Shown here: piece by piece, positions 29,625 through 37,725 of the stretch
Position numbering within the stretch: the first letter of the stretch is position 1
How the letters are laid out: each line of letters begins with the position of its first letter
Source of the DNA: Comamonadaceae bacterium
Lineage (GTDB): Bacteria > Pseudomonadota > Gammaproteobacteria > Burkholderiales > Burkholderiaceae_C
DNA length: 37,725 bases
Assembly: GCA_947372495.1 (NCBI GenBank)
Contig: CANBTZ010000003.1
Coordinates: forward strand, 1-37,725
Direction of reading: 5' to 3'
Position numbers and translations under genes: made by a program
The notes under the pieces: generated by a model
What the model was told of the DNA's origin: nothing
The model's database searches: none
What the model saw: the letters and a program-made list of their open reading frames with translations, nothing else

Positions 29625-30701
29625 TCATGTTGTTGGTGACAGCAGTGTGACAGCAGGAAGTGCCTGCCCCCGCTTGGCATGCACCGATACCAGGTTTGAG
29701 GTAAAGAGGGCCGCGGCAGCATCCCAGCCAAAGGCTTCAGCACGCAGCCGTGCCTGCGCACGGGGCAAGGTCAGGGCGCGCAAGGTGGCCGTCTGTAGAT
29801 CCGCGTCCAGCACGCCGCCCATGGGCTCACCCTGGTCTGCACCCATTACTTGCAGTGGGCCGTCGACCGGGTAAGCCGCCACGGGGGTGCCGGTGGCCAT
29901 GGCCTCGAGCATCACCAAGCCAAAGGTTTCGCTGCGCGACGGGAACACAAACACATCGGCAGCAGCGTAGACCTTGGCCAACTCGTCTCGCGGCAAAACC
30001 CCCATCCAATGCACGTCGGGGAAGCGTGATTGCAGGCTGGTCTCCAATGGGCCCACGCCACACACCATTTTGGTGCCGGGCAATTCGAGCTTTAGAAATG
30101 CCTCGATGTTTTTTTCGTAAGAAATTCGACCCACAAACAAAGACAGCGGCCGGGGCAAGTGCGCCAGGTAATCCAAAACCAGCGGGCGCTCGTGAAACCC
30201 AAACAAGCGGGTGTCTACCCCATGGGTCCAGGGTTTGAGCTGCTTGAATTGGCGCTTGTGCAGCATCTCCAAAACGCCCTGTGTGGGCACCATGACCGCA
30301 GACGAAGGCTTGTGAAAGTGCCTGAACAAGGCATAGCCCCAAGACAAGGGCACACGCAAAGCGGAGTGGAGGATCTCCGGGAACTTGGTGTGAAAAGCGG
30401 TGCTGAACGCCCAGCCTTTTTTCAGGCATATTTTTCTGGCTGCCCAGCCCAACGGGCCTTCCGTGGCCAAGTGAACGGCATCCGGCTGCAAGTCGTCGAG
30501 CATGCGGGCCAGCATTTTGGCTGGGCGCACCGCCAAGTCGATGCCCACGTAGCCAGGGCAAGGACGACGCTCAAACAAGCCAGGGTGAATCACCTCCACC
30601 TGCACCCCCATCGCGTTCAGTGAGGTGACCAATTCGTGCAGCGTGGTCACCACCCCATTGACTTGGGGATGCCAGGCATCGGTGATGAGCGCCAGTTTCA
30701 T
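29625..30701 (-). CDS. GT4-family glycosyltransferase (candidate diacylglycerol glycosyltransferase, Agt-like)
   Basis: [81 protein letters not shown]; 4-nt overlap with the upstream phosphoesterase gene. Confidence 0.88.
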   Translation of the reverse strand: MKLALITDAWHPQVNGVVTTLHELVTSLNAMGVQVEVIHPGLFERRPCPGYVGIDLAVRPAKMLARMLDDLQPDAVHLATEGPLGWAARKICLKKGWAFSTAFHTKFPEILHSALRVPLSWGYALFRHFHKPSSAVMVPTQGVLEMLHKRQFKQLKPWTHGVDTRLFGFHERPLVLDYLAHLPRPLSLFVGRISYEKNIEAFLKLELPGTKMVCGVGPLETSLQSRFPDVHWMGVLPRDELAKVYAAADVFVFPSRSETFGLVMLEAMATGTPVAAYPVDGPLQVMGADQGEPMGGVLDADLQTATLRALTLPRAQARLRAEAFGWDAAAALFTSNLVSVHAKRGQALPAVTLLSPTT

Positions 30702-31591
30702 GCAGCGACCCCTTGAGGCAAAGACACCGCGTTCACTGTCAAGGGCCCAGCCCCCCAGTGGATGATTTCCAGTCGGCCATCCATGTGCTCGACCAAGGCG
30801 GTGCGGCTTTCCACCCAGTCGCCATCGTTGCAGTACAGAACGCCTTCGACTTCGCGGATTTCAGCGTGGTGAATGTGACCACAAACCACACCGTCGTAGC
30901 CACGGCGGCGGGTTTCGTGCGCCACAGCCACTTCAAAGTCGGAAATGAAGTTCACAGCCTTCTTGACCTTGTGCTTGAGGTAGGCAGACAAAGACCAGTA
31001 TTCGAGCCCCAAACGGCCACGCATGCTGTTGAGGTAACGGTTCAATTTGAGTGTCAACTCGTACAACCAATCGCCCAAGTAAGCCAGCCACTTGGCGCAC
31101 TGGATCACGCCATCAAAATGGTCACCGTGGATGACCCACAAGCGTTGGCCCTGTGCGGTGGTGTGAACCGCCTCTTGCAGAATGTCCACGCCGCCAAACG
31201 CATGCCCCACAAACGCACGCGCAAATTCGTCGTGGTTGCCGGGCACATAAATGACTCGGCAACCCTTGCGGGCGCGGCGCAGCAGCTTTTGAACCACGTC
31301 GTTGTGGCTTTGAGGCCAGAACCAACGGCGGCGCAGCTGCCAGCCGTCCACGATGTCACCCACCAGGTACAGCGTTTCACTGGAGTGCGCCTTCAGGAAC
31401 TCGAGCAAAGCGTCTGCCTGAAAGCCCGGGGTGCCAATGTGCAGGTCAGAAATGAAAATCGCCCGCAGGCGTTGACGTCCAGCGGGCGATTCATCCTCCG
31501 GCAACTCCGGCTTTCGGTCGGATGCAAGCGGCAGATCCAGGTTCATGCCATCGGGCATGGCGCGAGCCGCCCACTGCGTTTGCGGCTTCAT
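30698..31591 (-). CDS. Calcineurin-like metallophosphoesterase, PlcP/LpxH-like (UDP-2,3-diacylglucosamine diphosphatase family annotation)
   Basis: [113 protein letters not shown]. Confidence 0.88.
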   Translation of the reverse strand: MKPQTQWAARAMPDGMNLDLPLASDRKPELPEDESPAGRQRLRAIFISDLHIGTPGFQADALLEFLKAHSSETLYLVGDIVDGWQLRRRWFWPQSHNDVVQKLLRRARKGCRVIYVPGNHDEFARAFVGHAFGGVDILQEAVHTTAQGQRLWVIHGDHFDGVIQCAKWLAYLGDWLYELTLKLNRYLNSMRGRLGLEYWSLSAYLKHKVKKAVNFISDFEVAVAHETRRRGYDGVVCGHIHHAEIREVEGVLYCNDGDWVESRTALVEHMDGRLEIIHWGAGPLTVNAVSLPQGVAA

Positions 31592-32433
31592 CAGGCACCT
31601 CCCAAAAAGTGCTTTTTGTAGCGGGCGGGCATGTCGGCGATGCGCATCATCATGGGCAAATCGGCCGTGTTGAAGTCCGGATCCCAGGCGGGTGCGCCCA
31701 GCACTTTGGCGCCCAATCGCAAGTAACCTTTGATCAGTGCGGGTGGCTCGGTGTGGAGCGTGTGATCCAGCTCATCGACGGGCAGGGGCAATCGCGGCAA
31801 CACATGGCACTCGATTGGCGCCAAGTGTGTCTGCTTGAGTTGGTGCCAAATGCTGGCGGCCAGATCACCACTGATCACGCCGTTGTGCAGCATCGGGATG
31901 CTGGCGCAACCGATCATCACATCGAGTTGGTTGCGCACCATGAATTCGGTCAATGCGCCCCACAGGGCCATGATCACGCCACCGTGGCGGTGCTCGGGGT
32001 GCACACAGCTGCGACCCAACTCGACCATGCGTTCGCGCATGCCGCGCAAACGAACCAGATCAAATTCGGTATCGCTGTAGGTGCTGCCAGCGCGCTTGGC
32101 TTGGGCCGGGGTCAAGACACGGTAGGTGCCCACCACTTGAGCCGTAGCCACATCGCGCACCAGCAGGTGCTCACAGTAGTCGTCAAACAAATCCACGTCG
32201 TGCCCGGCGATGGTGGTCGCCAGGCGCGCACCCATTTCGCCTGCAAAGACGTGGTACCTCAGTCGCTGTGCCTCACGGACTTCATCGAGGTGCCGGGCCC
32301 AGCTGACTTCAATGCCTGCAGAGGCCGCCTTGGCCACGAACGTTTGAGGTGCAACAGTTGATCCCGGATGAAGTGACCCCCGTGGCAACTGGATCGGCGA
32401 CAAATCGAACGTGGGGTTGGGCAACTCTTTCAC
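31591..32433 (-). CDS. OlsB-like GNAT N-acyltransferase (L-ornithine N-alpha-acyltransferase/hemolysin family)
   Basis: AQRLRYHVFAGEMGARLATTIAGHDVDLFDDYCEHLLVRD, VGTYRVLTPAQAKRAGSTYSDTEFDL, MVELGRSCVHPEHRHGGVIMALWGAL, MIGCASIPM; GTG start 32433 with AGAAGGA RBS preferred over ORF-track ATG 32472. Confidence 0.85.
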   Translation of the reverse strand: MKELPNPTFDLSPIQLPRGSLHPGSTVAPQTFVAKAASAGIEVSWARHLDEVREAQRLRYHVFAGEMGARLATTIAGHDVDLFDDYCEHLLVRDVATAQVVGTYRVLTPAQAKRAGSTYSDTEFDLVRLRGMRERMVELGRSCVHPEHRHGGVIMALWGALTEFMVRNQLDVMIGCASIPMLHNGVISGDLAASIWHQLKQTHLAPIECHVLPRLPLPVDELDHTLHTEPPALIKGYLRLGAKVLGAPAWDPDFNTADLPMMMRIADMPARYKKHFLGGA

Positions 32434-32475
32434 AGCAGGTCCTTCTCGTATGACATGACCTGCATCTTCCATTTC

Positions 32476-32519
32476 GGCAATGACATTCGTGTGTCAAATC
32501 AATGAAATTTCCTTGACTT
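32476..32519 (-). promoter_or_regulatory. Candidate Pho box of four tandem 11-bp units upstream of the OlsB-like gene
   Basis: Minus strand AAGTCAAGGAA | ATTTCATTGAT | TTGACACACGA | ATGTCATTGCC, same register and core as the pstS Pho box. Confidence 0.7.
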
Positions 32520-32603
32520 TGCCGTCTGTGAAAAAAGGGAAATGCCCACACGCCTGCACGGACCCGTGCGGCTTGCCATGCCGACCTGACATGCCCACCT
32601 GAA

Positions 32604-33596
32604 TCAGTGCGGCGCGATGTCCACCACCACGTTGCCAATCGACTGGCCCGCCTCCACGGCCTGATGCGCCTGAACCATTTGGTCCAAGGCAAAGCGTGGG
32701 CCGATGGTGTGCTTGAGCGCACCTTGCTCCAGCAACGCTGTCAAGCGGGCAATGGCCAAGGCGCGGTCCGAGGGTGTCAGTTCGTACACCAGAAAGAATT
32801 TCACACCCAGAGAGTTGAACAACCAAGGGCGGTACTCGAAGTTTTGCTGCAAAGCGTTGGAGCCGTAGCAAACCACTTGCCCATGGGACTTCAACACATC
32901 GGCGGCCCAGCCTGCCGTCGAAGAAAAGTCCATGTCGATGATGGCCGACACGCCCTGCCCTTGCGTCAGGGTTTTGACGCGCTCAGGCACGGATTCTGTT
33001 TTGTAGAAAATCGCCTCTTGCATGCCTGCGGCACGCGCATGATCGGCTTTGGCTGGTGAACCCACAGTGCCGATCACACGGCCGCCCGCCAAGGTGACCA
33101 GTTGCGTGATGTAGTGCCCCACGGCCGAAGAAGCCCCAGTCACCAACACCGTCTGACCACGCAAGTCGCCCACCAAGCGCTCAGCCCAGGTCACGGCCTG
33201 AATGGCCGTGAGGGCCGGAATGCCAAAGCAAGCCCCAGCGGCAAAGTCGGTTTCATCAGGCAACCGAACCGCTTGCGCTTCAGGCACCGCGATGTATTCG
33301 CAAGCGGTGCCCATGGCACGCTGCCATTGCCCGTTCCAAACCCAAACCCGTTCGCCCACGCGAGACGCCGCCACACCCGCCCCCACGCGATCGATGACGC
33401 CTGCGCCATCGCTGTGGGGCACGATGTGGGGGTCTGTCACCGCTTTGGCGCGGCGCGACTTCACATCAGAAGGGTTGACCCCCGAAGTGACCAAGCGCAC
33501 GCGCACCTCGCCCGGACCGGGCTCAGGGGTGGGCAACTCACCCACTTGCAACACCTCGTTCGCATCGCCATTGCGGCTGTACCAAGTGGCTTTCAT
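32604..33596 (-). CDS. NADPH:quinone oxidoreductase (zeta-crystallin-like MDR family)
   Basis: GPGEVRVRLVTSGVNPSDVKSR, GQTVLVTGASSAVGHYITQLVTLAGGRVIGTVGSPAKA. Confidence 0.92.
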   Translation of the reverse strand: MKATWYSRNGDANEVLQVGELPTPEPGPGEVRVRLVTSGVNPSDVKSRRAKAVTDPHIVPHSDGAGVIDRVGAGVAASRVGERVWVWNGQWQRAMGTACEYIAVPEAQAVRLPDETDFAAGACFGIPALTAIQAVTWAERLVGDLRGQTVLVTGASSAVGHYITQLVTLAGGRVIGTVGSPAKADHARAAGMQEAIFYKTESVPERVKTLTQGQGVSAIIDMDFSSTAGWAADVLKSHGQVVCYGSNALQQNFEYRPWLFNSLGVKFFLVYELTPSDRALAIARLTALLEQGALKHTIGPRFALDQMVQAHQAVEAGQSIGNVVVDIAPH

Positions 33597-33634
33597 CTCG
33601 GGGTTTCCTTCAGCGTGTGTTGCGCTCAGTCAGA

Positions 33635-34837
33635 TCAGACGCGCTCAATGATCAGCGCAATGCCTTGGCCCACGCCAATGCACATGGTGCACAGCGCGTA
33701 GCGGCCAGCGGTTTGCTGCAGGCGGTTGATGGCGGTGGTCACCAATCGCGCACCCGAGGCGCCCAGTGGGTGCCCCAGTGCGATCGCGCCGCCCCAGGCG
33801 TTCACGCGGGCGTCGTCGTCTTTGAGACCCAGCATGCGCAGCACGGCCAGGCCTTGTGCGGCAAAGGCTTCGTTCAGTTCGATCACATCCATGTGGTCGA
33901 TGGTCAGGCCCGTCTGGGCCAGCACCTTGAGCGTGGCGGGCGCAGGGCCAATGCCCATGATGCGCGGCGCCACACCTGCGGTGGCCATGCCCACCACACG
34001 CGCTTTGGGCGTGAGGCCGTATTTGGCCGCTTCGGCTTCGCCCGCCAACAGCAAGGCGCATGCGCCGTCGTTCACGCCCGAGGCGTTGCCTGCGGTCACG
34101 GTGCCGTCCGGGCGCACCACGCCTTTGAGTTTGGCCAGCGCTTCGAGGCTGGTTTCGCGGGGGTGCTCGTCCGTATCCACCAGCACAGCGTCGCCCTTTT
34201 TCTGGGGGATGCTCACGCCCACGATCTCACGCGCCAGGTGGCCGGCCTTGATGGCGGCCACCGCACGCAGCTGGCTGTTGTAGGCCATCAGGTCTTGCGC
34301 TTCGCGCTCGATCTTGAAGTCGGTGGCCACGTTCTCGGCGGTCTCGGGCATCGAGTCGACGCCGTACTGGGCCTTCATCAGCTTGTTCACAAAGCGCCAG
34401 CCAATGGTGGTGTCGTACACCGCGTTGTTGCGGCTGAAGGCGGTCTCGGCCTTGGGCATCACAAAGGGGGCGCGACTCATGCTCTCCACACCGCCAGCAA
34501 TCATCAAACCCGCTTCACCGGATTTGATGGCACGCGCGGCGGTGCCGATGGCGTCCAGGCCCGAACCGCACAGGCGGTTAAGGGTGGCACCAGGCACGTC
34601 GATCGGCAGACCTGCGAGCAAGCTGCTCATGTGGGCCACATTGCGGTTGTCTTCACCCGCTTGGTTGGCGTTGCCGTAGAGCACGTCGGTCACGGCGGCC
34701 CAGTCCACGTTGGGGTTGCGTGCCATCAGGGCGCGCAAAGGCACGGCACCCAGGTCGTCGGTGCGCACGCTGCTCAAAGCGCCGCCGTAGCGACCAAAGG
34801 GGGTGCGAACGGCGTCGCAAATGTAAGCTTGGTTCAT
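33635..34837 (-). CDS. Acetyl-CoA acetyltransferase / 3-oxoadipyl-CoA thiolase-like
   Basis: YICDAVRTPFGRYGGALSSVRTDDLGAVPLRALM, LNRLCGSGLDAIGTAARAI, NAWGGAIALGHPLGASGARLV, CIGVGQGIALIIER. Confidence 0.93.
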   Translation of the reverse strand: MNQAYICDAVRTPFGRYGGALSSVRTDDLGAVPLRALMARNPNVDWAAVTDVLYGNANQAGEDNRNVAHMSSLLAGLPIDVPGATLNRLCGSGLDAIGTAARAIKSGEAGLMIAGGVESMSRAPFVMPKAETAFSRNNAVYDTTIGWRFVNKLMKAQYGVDSMPETAENVATDFKIEREAQDLMAYNSQLRAVAAIKAGHLAREIVGVSIPQKKGDAVLVDTDEHPRETSLEALAKLKGVVRPDGTVTAGNASGVNDGACALLLAGEAEAAKYGLTPKARVVGMATAGVAPRIMGIGPAPATLKVLAQTGLTIDHMDVIELNEAFAAQGLAVLRMLGLKDDDARVNAWGGAIALGHPLGASGARLVTTAINRLQQTAGRYALCTMCIGVGQGIALIIERV

Positions 34838-34953
34838 GTTTTTCGTCTCCAGAAAAAAGTTGCATGCATTTTATTGCACACTCGAATGTTCAACTGGATT
34901 CATTCTAGGGCTCAGCCACAGGCCAGCGCACCCACATCGGGGACAATCGCCCC

Positions 34954-35391
34954 ATGCTGATCCAACCTTCACAAGCCGATGTTCGGCAATTTTTTTGCGG
35001 CGTCTATGCCAAAGCCAGAACCACAGCCCCTTTGGAGCCCATGGAAATGCTGGTCAGCCAGTGGATCGACCAGCACCCCGAGTACCACGCCGCGCTGTCG
35101 GATGTGGACGCTGCGCTGCGGGACATGGCCTTGGTCGACCCCCACAAGGAAAACCCCTTCCTGCATTTGTCGATGCACCTGTCCATCAGCGAGCAGTGCA
35201 GCATCGACCAGCCGCGCGGCATTCGCCAAGCGGTGGAACTGCTGACCCACAAGCTCAACTCCTTGCATGACGCCCACCACCAGACCATGGAATGCCTGGG
35301 CCGCATGGTGCACGAAAGCCAGCGTGCAGGCCGTATGCCCGATGGCGAGGCCTACATCGCCTGTGTGCAACGCCACGCGACGAAAGATTGA
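34954..35391 (+). CDS. DUF1841 family protein
   Basis: FFCGVYAKARTTAPLEPMEMLVSQWIDQHPEYHAALSD, NPFLHLSMHLSISEQCSIDQPRGI. Confidence 0.9.
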   Translation: MLIQPSQADVRQFFCGVYAKARTTAPLEPMEMLVSQWIDQHPEYHAALSDVDAALRDMALVDPHKENPFLHLSMHLSISEQCSIDQPRGIRQAVELLTHKLNSLHDAHHQTMECLGRMVHESQRAGRMPDGEAYIACVQRHATKD

Positions 35392-35433
35392 TGCCTGGCC
35401 ACTGACCGCCTCAGATCACTGCGTCAGAAATGC

Positions 35434-35460
35434 AAAAAGCCCGCGCAAGCGGGCTTTTTT
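35434..35460. terminator. Bidirectional Rho-independent terminator between DUF1841 and cytochrome c4 genes
   Basis: AAAAAGCCCGC-GCAA-GCGGGCTTTTTT between convergent genes. Confidence 0.9.
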
Positions 35461-35480
35461 GGGGGCATCGAATCCGCCGA

Positions 35481-36140
35481 TCAGCGGAACTTGGCCTGAG
35501 GCACGGTTTTCAGCTCGCCTTCTTGGCTGCCCACATAAGTGGCCAATGCTTTGAGTTCGGCATTGGAGAATTGCTTGGCGATACCGCCCATCACGCCGTT
35601 GCTGCGACCCCATGTGGCCTGGTTCTCGGTTTTGTAGGACTTGAGCGCCACGAACAGGAAGTCTTTGTGCTGGCCAGCAAGCTTGGGGTAGCTGGGGTCC
35701 ACAGGCTTGCTGAAGTTGTCACCGTGGCAAGATACGCAAGCGCCTTTTTGCAGCAAGGCGGCCACTTTGGCGTCAGGTGTTGTGGGTGCAGGCACGGCGG
35801 CTTCGGTCTTGCCGTGCTGCTCGTAGTAAGCCGAAATGTCAGCGATGTCCTGATCGGTCAGGCTGGCAGCAATGCCGCGCATGGTGGGATGCTTGCGATC
35901 GCCTTTTTTGTAGGCATTGAGGGCAGAAGCGATGTATTTGGCATTCTGACCAGAGATCATCGGCACGCGATACACCTCAGGGAAGCTGGCTTGGTAGCCT
36001 TTGATGCCGTGGCAGCCGATGCACATGGCAATCTTTTGCTCAGCCGCTTTGGCATCACCCTTGACTTCCTGGGCTTGGACGGAGAAGGCGGTCACAGAAG
36101 CGACAGCCAGGGCGAACATCGAGGTCAACAGCTTGATCAT
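35481..36140 (-). CDS. Diheme cytochrome c4-type protein
   Basis: Signal peptide; two heme motifs CIGCHG and CVSCHG; KVAALLQKGACVSCHGDNFSKPVDPSYPKLAGQ. Confidence 0.93.
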   Translation of the reverse strand: MIKLLTSMFALAVASVTAFSVQAQEVKGDAKAAEQKIAMCIGCHGIKGYQASFPEVYRVPMISGQNAKYIASALNAYKKGDRKHPTMRGIAASLTDQDIADISAYYEQHGKTEAAVPAPTTPDAKVAALLQKGACVSCHGDNFSKPVDPSYPKLAGQHKDFLFVALKSYKTENQATWGRSNGVMGGIAKQFSNAELKALATYVGSQEGELKTVPQAKFR

Positions 36141-36249
36141 TTTGCTTGGACAATCCAGAGAGATTGATAAAAATCAACTGAGGATTATATCGGCCCCGAC
36201 CGCATAATCCTGACAAGCCACTTTTAACGTCACCCAAGCAGCCCTCATC

Positions 36250-37092
36250 ATGAAATTCCAAGGTACCGAAAAATACGTCGCCACCCAAGACCTGATGCTG
36301 GCCGTCAACGCCGCCATCACCCTCAAACGCCCCCTGCTGGTCAAAGGCGAACCAGGCACTGGCAAGACCATGCTGGCCGAGGAAGTGTCTGAAGCGCTGG
36401 GGCTGCCGCTGTTGCAGTGGCACATCAAATCGACCACCAAGGCCCAGCAAGGCCTGTACGAATACGACGCCGTGAGCCGCCTGCGTGACAGCCAGCTGGG
36501 CGAAGCCAAGGTCAAGGACATCGAGAACTACATCATCAAGGGGGTGCTCTGGCAGGCCTTCACCTCTGAAACCCCGGTTGCCATCCTGATCGACGAGATC
36601 GACAAGGCCGACATCGAGTTCCCGAATGACTTGCTGCGCGAGATCGACCGCATGGAGTTCTATTGCTACGAAACGCGTCAGCTGATCAAGGCCAAGACCC
36701 GCCCACTGGTGTTCATCACCTCCAACAACGAAAAAGAGCTGCCTGACGCTTTCCTGCGCCGCTGCTTCTTCCACTACATCAAGTTCCCCGAAGCGGAGAC
36801 CATGAAGCAGATCGTGGATGTGCACTTCCCCACGCTCAAGAAAGACCTGCTGGCCCTGGCGCTTAAGACGTTTTACGACGTGCGCAACCTGCCTGGCCTC
36901 AAGAAAAAGCCCTCGACCAGTGAGCTGCTGGACTGGCTCAAGCTGTTGGTGGCCGAAGACATCCCACTCGAAGCCTTGCAAAGCGCAGACCAGAAAGTGG
37001 CTGTGCCGCCGCTGGTGGGTGCCCTGCTCAAGAACGAGCAAGACGTCACTTTGTTTGAAAAGCTGGTCTTTATGAACCAGCGCAACCGCTGA
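36250..37092 (+). CDS. MoxR-family AAA ATPase
   Basis: RPLLVKGEPGTGKTMLAEEVSEAL Walker A, VAILIDEIDKADIEFPNDLLREIDRMEF Walker B, FITSNNEKELPDAFLRRCFFHYI. Confidence 0.94.
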   Translation: MKFQGTEKYVATQDLMLAVNAAITLKRPLLVKGEPGTGKTMLAEEVSEALGLPLLQWHIKSTTKAQQGLYEYDAVSRLRDSQLGEAKVKDIENYIIKGVLWQAFTSETPVAILIDEIDKADIEFPNDLLREIDRMEFYCYETRQLIKAKTRPLVFITSNNEKELPDAFLRRCFFHYIKFPEAETMKQIVDVHFPTLKKDLLALALKTFYDVRNLPGLKKKPSTSELLDWLKLLVAEDIPLEALQSADQKVAVPPLVGALLKNEQDVTLFEKLVFMNQRNR

Positions 37093-37103
37093 AGCCGCAG
37101 GGC

Positions 37104-37349
37104 ATGTCGGCTCGCCAACTCCTGCTCGAGGGCATTTCAGACGCCATCGGCTTTGTCGGGGGCGCTGTGGCTGGTTACTGGCTGGGCCAGCTCTTGGGCT
37201 GGAACCTCTTCAGCGCAGGCTACAACACCACAAGCATGGGTGCCATTTTGCTGGTGGGCCTGGGCGGTGGCGGCGGCCTGCAATTGGCAAGACGCTGGCG
37301 TGCCCAACAAAATGAGCGTGCCCACCCCAACGATTCGGAGTCTTCATGA
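37104..37349 (+). CDS. Small hypothetical protein with two putative TM segments
   Basis: MSARQLLLEGISDAIGFVGGAVAGYWLGQLLGWNLFSAGYNTTSMGAILLVGLGGGGGLQLARRWRAQ. Confidence 0.65.
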   Translation: MSARQLLLEGISDAIGFVGGAVAGYWLGQLLGWNLFSAGYNTTSMGAILLVGLGGGGGLQLARRWRAQQNERAHPNDSESS

Positions 37350-37725
37350 GCCTGTTTGCCGCACCCGTCACCCTGAGTGGCCAGCATGTGAAGTTGGTGC
37401 CGCTGACGCCCGCCCACCACGATGACCTGGTGCAGGCGGTGCAAGACGGCCAATTGTGGAACCACTGGTACACCGCCATTCCCCGCCCCGAGGCCATGGC
37501 CACTGAAATCACACGCCGCTTGGAACTGCAGGCCAAAGGCAGCATGTGCGCCTTTGCCGTGATCGACCCGGCAACCGACCAAGCGGTGGGCATGACCACT
37601 TACATGAACATCGACGCCGCCAACCGCCGCGTCGAAATCGGCTCGACCTGGTACCGCCAAAGCGTGCAGCGCACGCACATGAACACACAAGCCAAGCGGC
37701 TCTTGCTGGCCCATGCTTTTGAGCA
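37346..37725 (+). CDS. GNAT family N-acetyltransferase, 3' truncated by window edge
   Basis: Translation from ATG 37346: MSLFAAPVTLSGQHVKLVPLTPAHHDDLVQAVQDGQLWNHWYTAIPRPEAMATEITRRLELQAKGSMCAFAVIDPATDQAVGMTTYMNIDAANRRVEIGSTWYRQSVQRTHMNTQAKRLLLAHAF; 4-nt overlap with preceding gene; absent from ORF track. Confidence 0.88.
   Translation, partial: MSLFAAPVTLSGQHVKLVPLTPAHHDDLVQAVQDGQLWNHWYTAIPRPEAMATEITRRLELQAKGSMCAFAVIDPATDQAVGMTTYMNIDAANRRVEIGSTWYRQSVQRTHMNTQAKRLLLAHAFE

Noticed and set aside
32550-32580. GCACGG/CCGTGC hairpin after the quinone oxidoreductase gene
   Set aside because: Very short loop and a T-rich tract too far away on the minus strand; not a convincing intrinsic terminator.
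33617-34960. 447-aa plus-strand ORF opposite thiolase
   Set aside because: Antisense shadow ORF, His/Gly/Ala-rich.
1-37725. Search by eye for CRISPR arrays, IS elements, integrases, tRNA and rRNA
   Set aside because: No spaced repeat arrays, transposase or integrase motifs, or recognisable structural RNA genes; the window is almost fully occupied by housekeeping and phosphate-related genes.

Overview
This window is chromosomal DNA from a betaproteobacterium. The gene order and protein sequences look Comamonadaceae/Burkholderiales-like, which is inferred from recognisable protein families only. I see no mobile elements, CRISPR arrays, rRNA or tRNA. Left to right it holds: partial rsmD; ftsY; selD; rpoH with a perfect CIRCE operator upstream; a Bug/TctC receptor; a large cytochrome c oxidase structural and assembly cluster on the minus strand (ctaC with fused cyt c, ctaD, a 36-aa small ORF missed by the ORF track, ctaG, DUF2970, ctaE, DUF2909, surf1, a CX3C SCO-like protein, ctaA, ctaB, sco); a BioC-like methyltransferase; comF; trmL; a MaoC hydratase; a conserved hypothetical; a phosphorus-metabolism island (pstSCAB-phoU-phoB-phoR, ppx, a Lys/Ala-rich histone-like protein, sixA, ppk); and a tightly overlapping three-gene unit (OlsB-like N-acyltransferase, PlcP/LpxH-like metallophosphoesterase, GT4 glycosyltransferase). 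The right end has a quinone oxidoreductase, thiolase, DUF1841, cytochrome c4, a MoxR ATPase, a small membrane protein and a truncated GNAT. The most interesting observation is that the OlsB-PlcP-GT4 unit looks like a phosphate-starvation membrane-lipid remodelling operon. It is preceded by four tandem 11-bp Pho-box-like repeats and lies directly upstream of ppk-sixA, next to the pst/pho/ppx genes. A second candidate is the uncharacterised AKP-tail protein encoded between ppx and the ppk-sixA genes.
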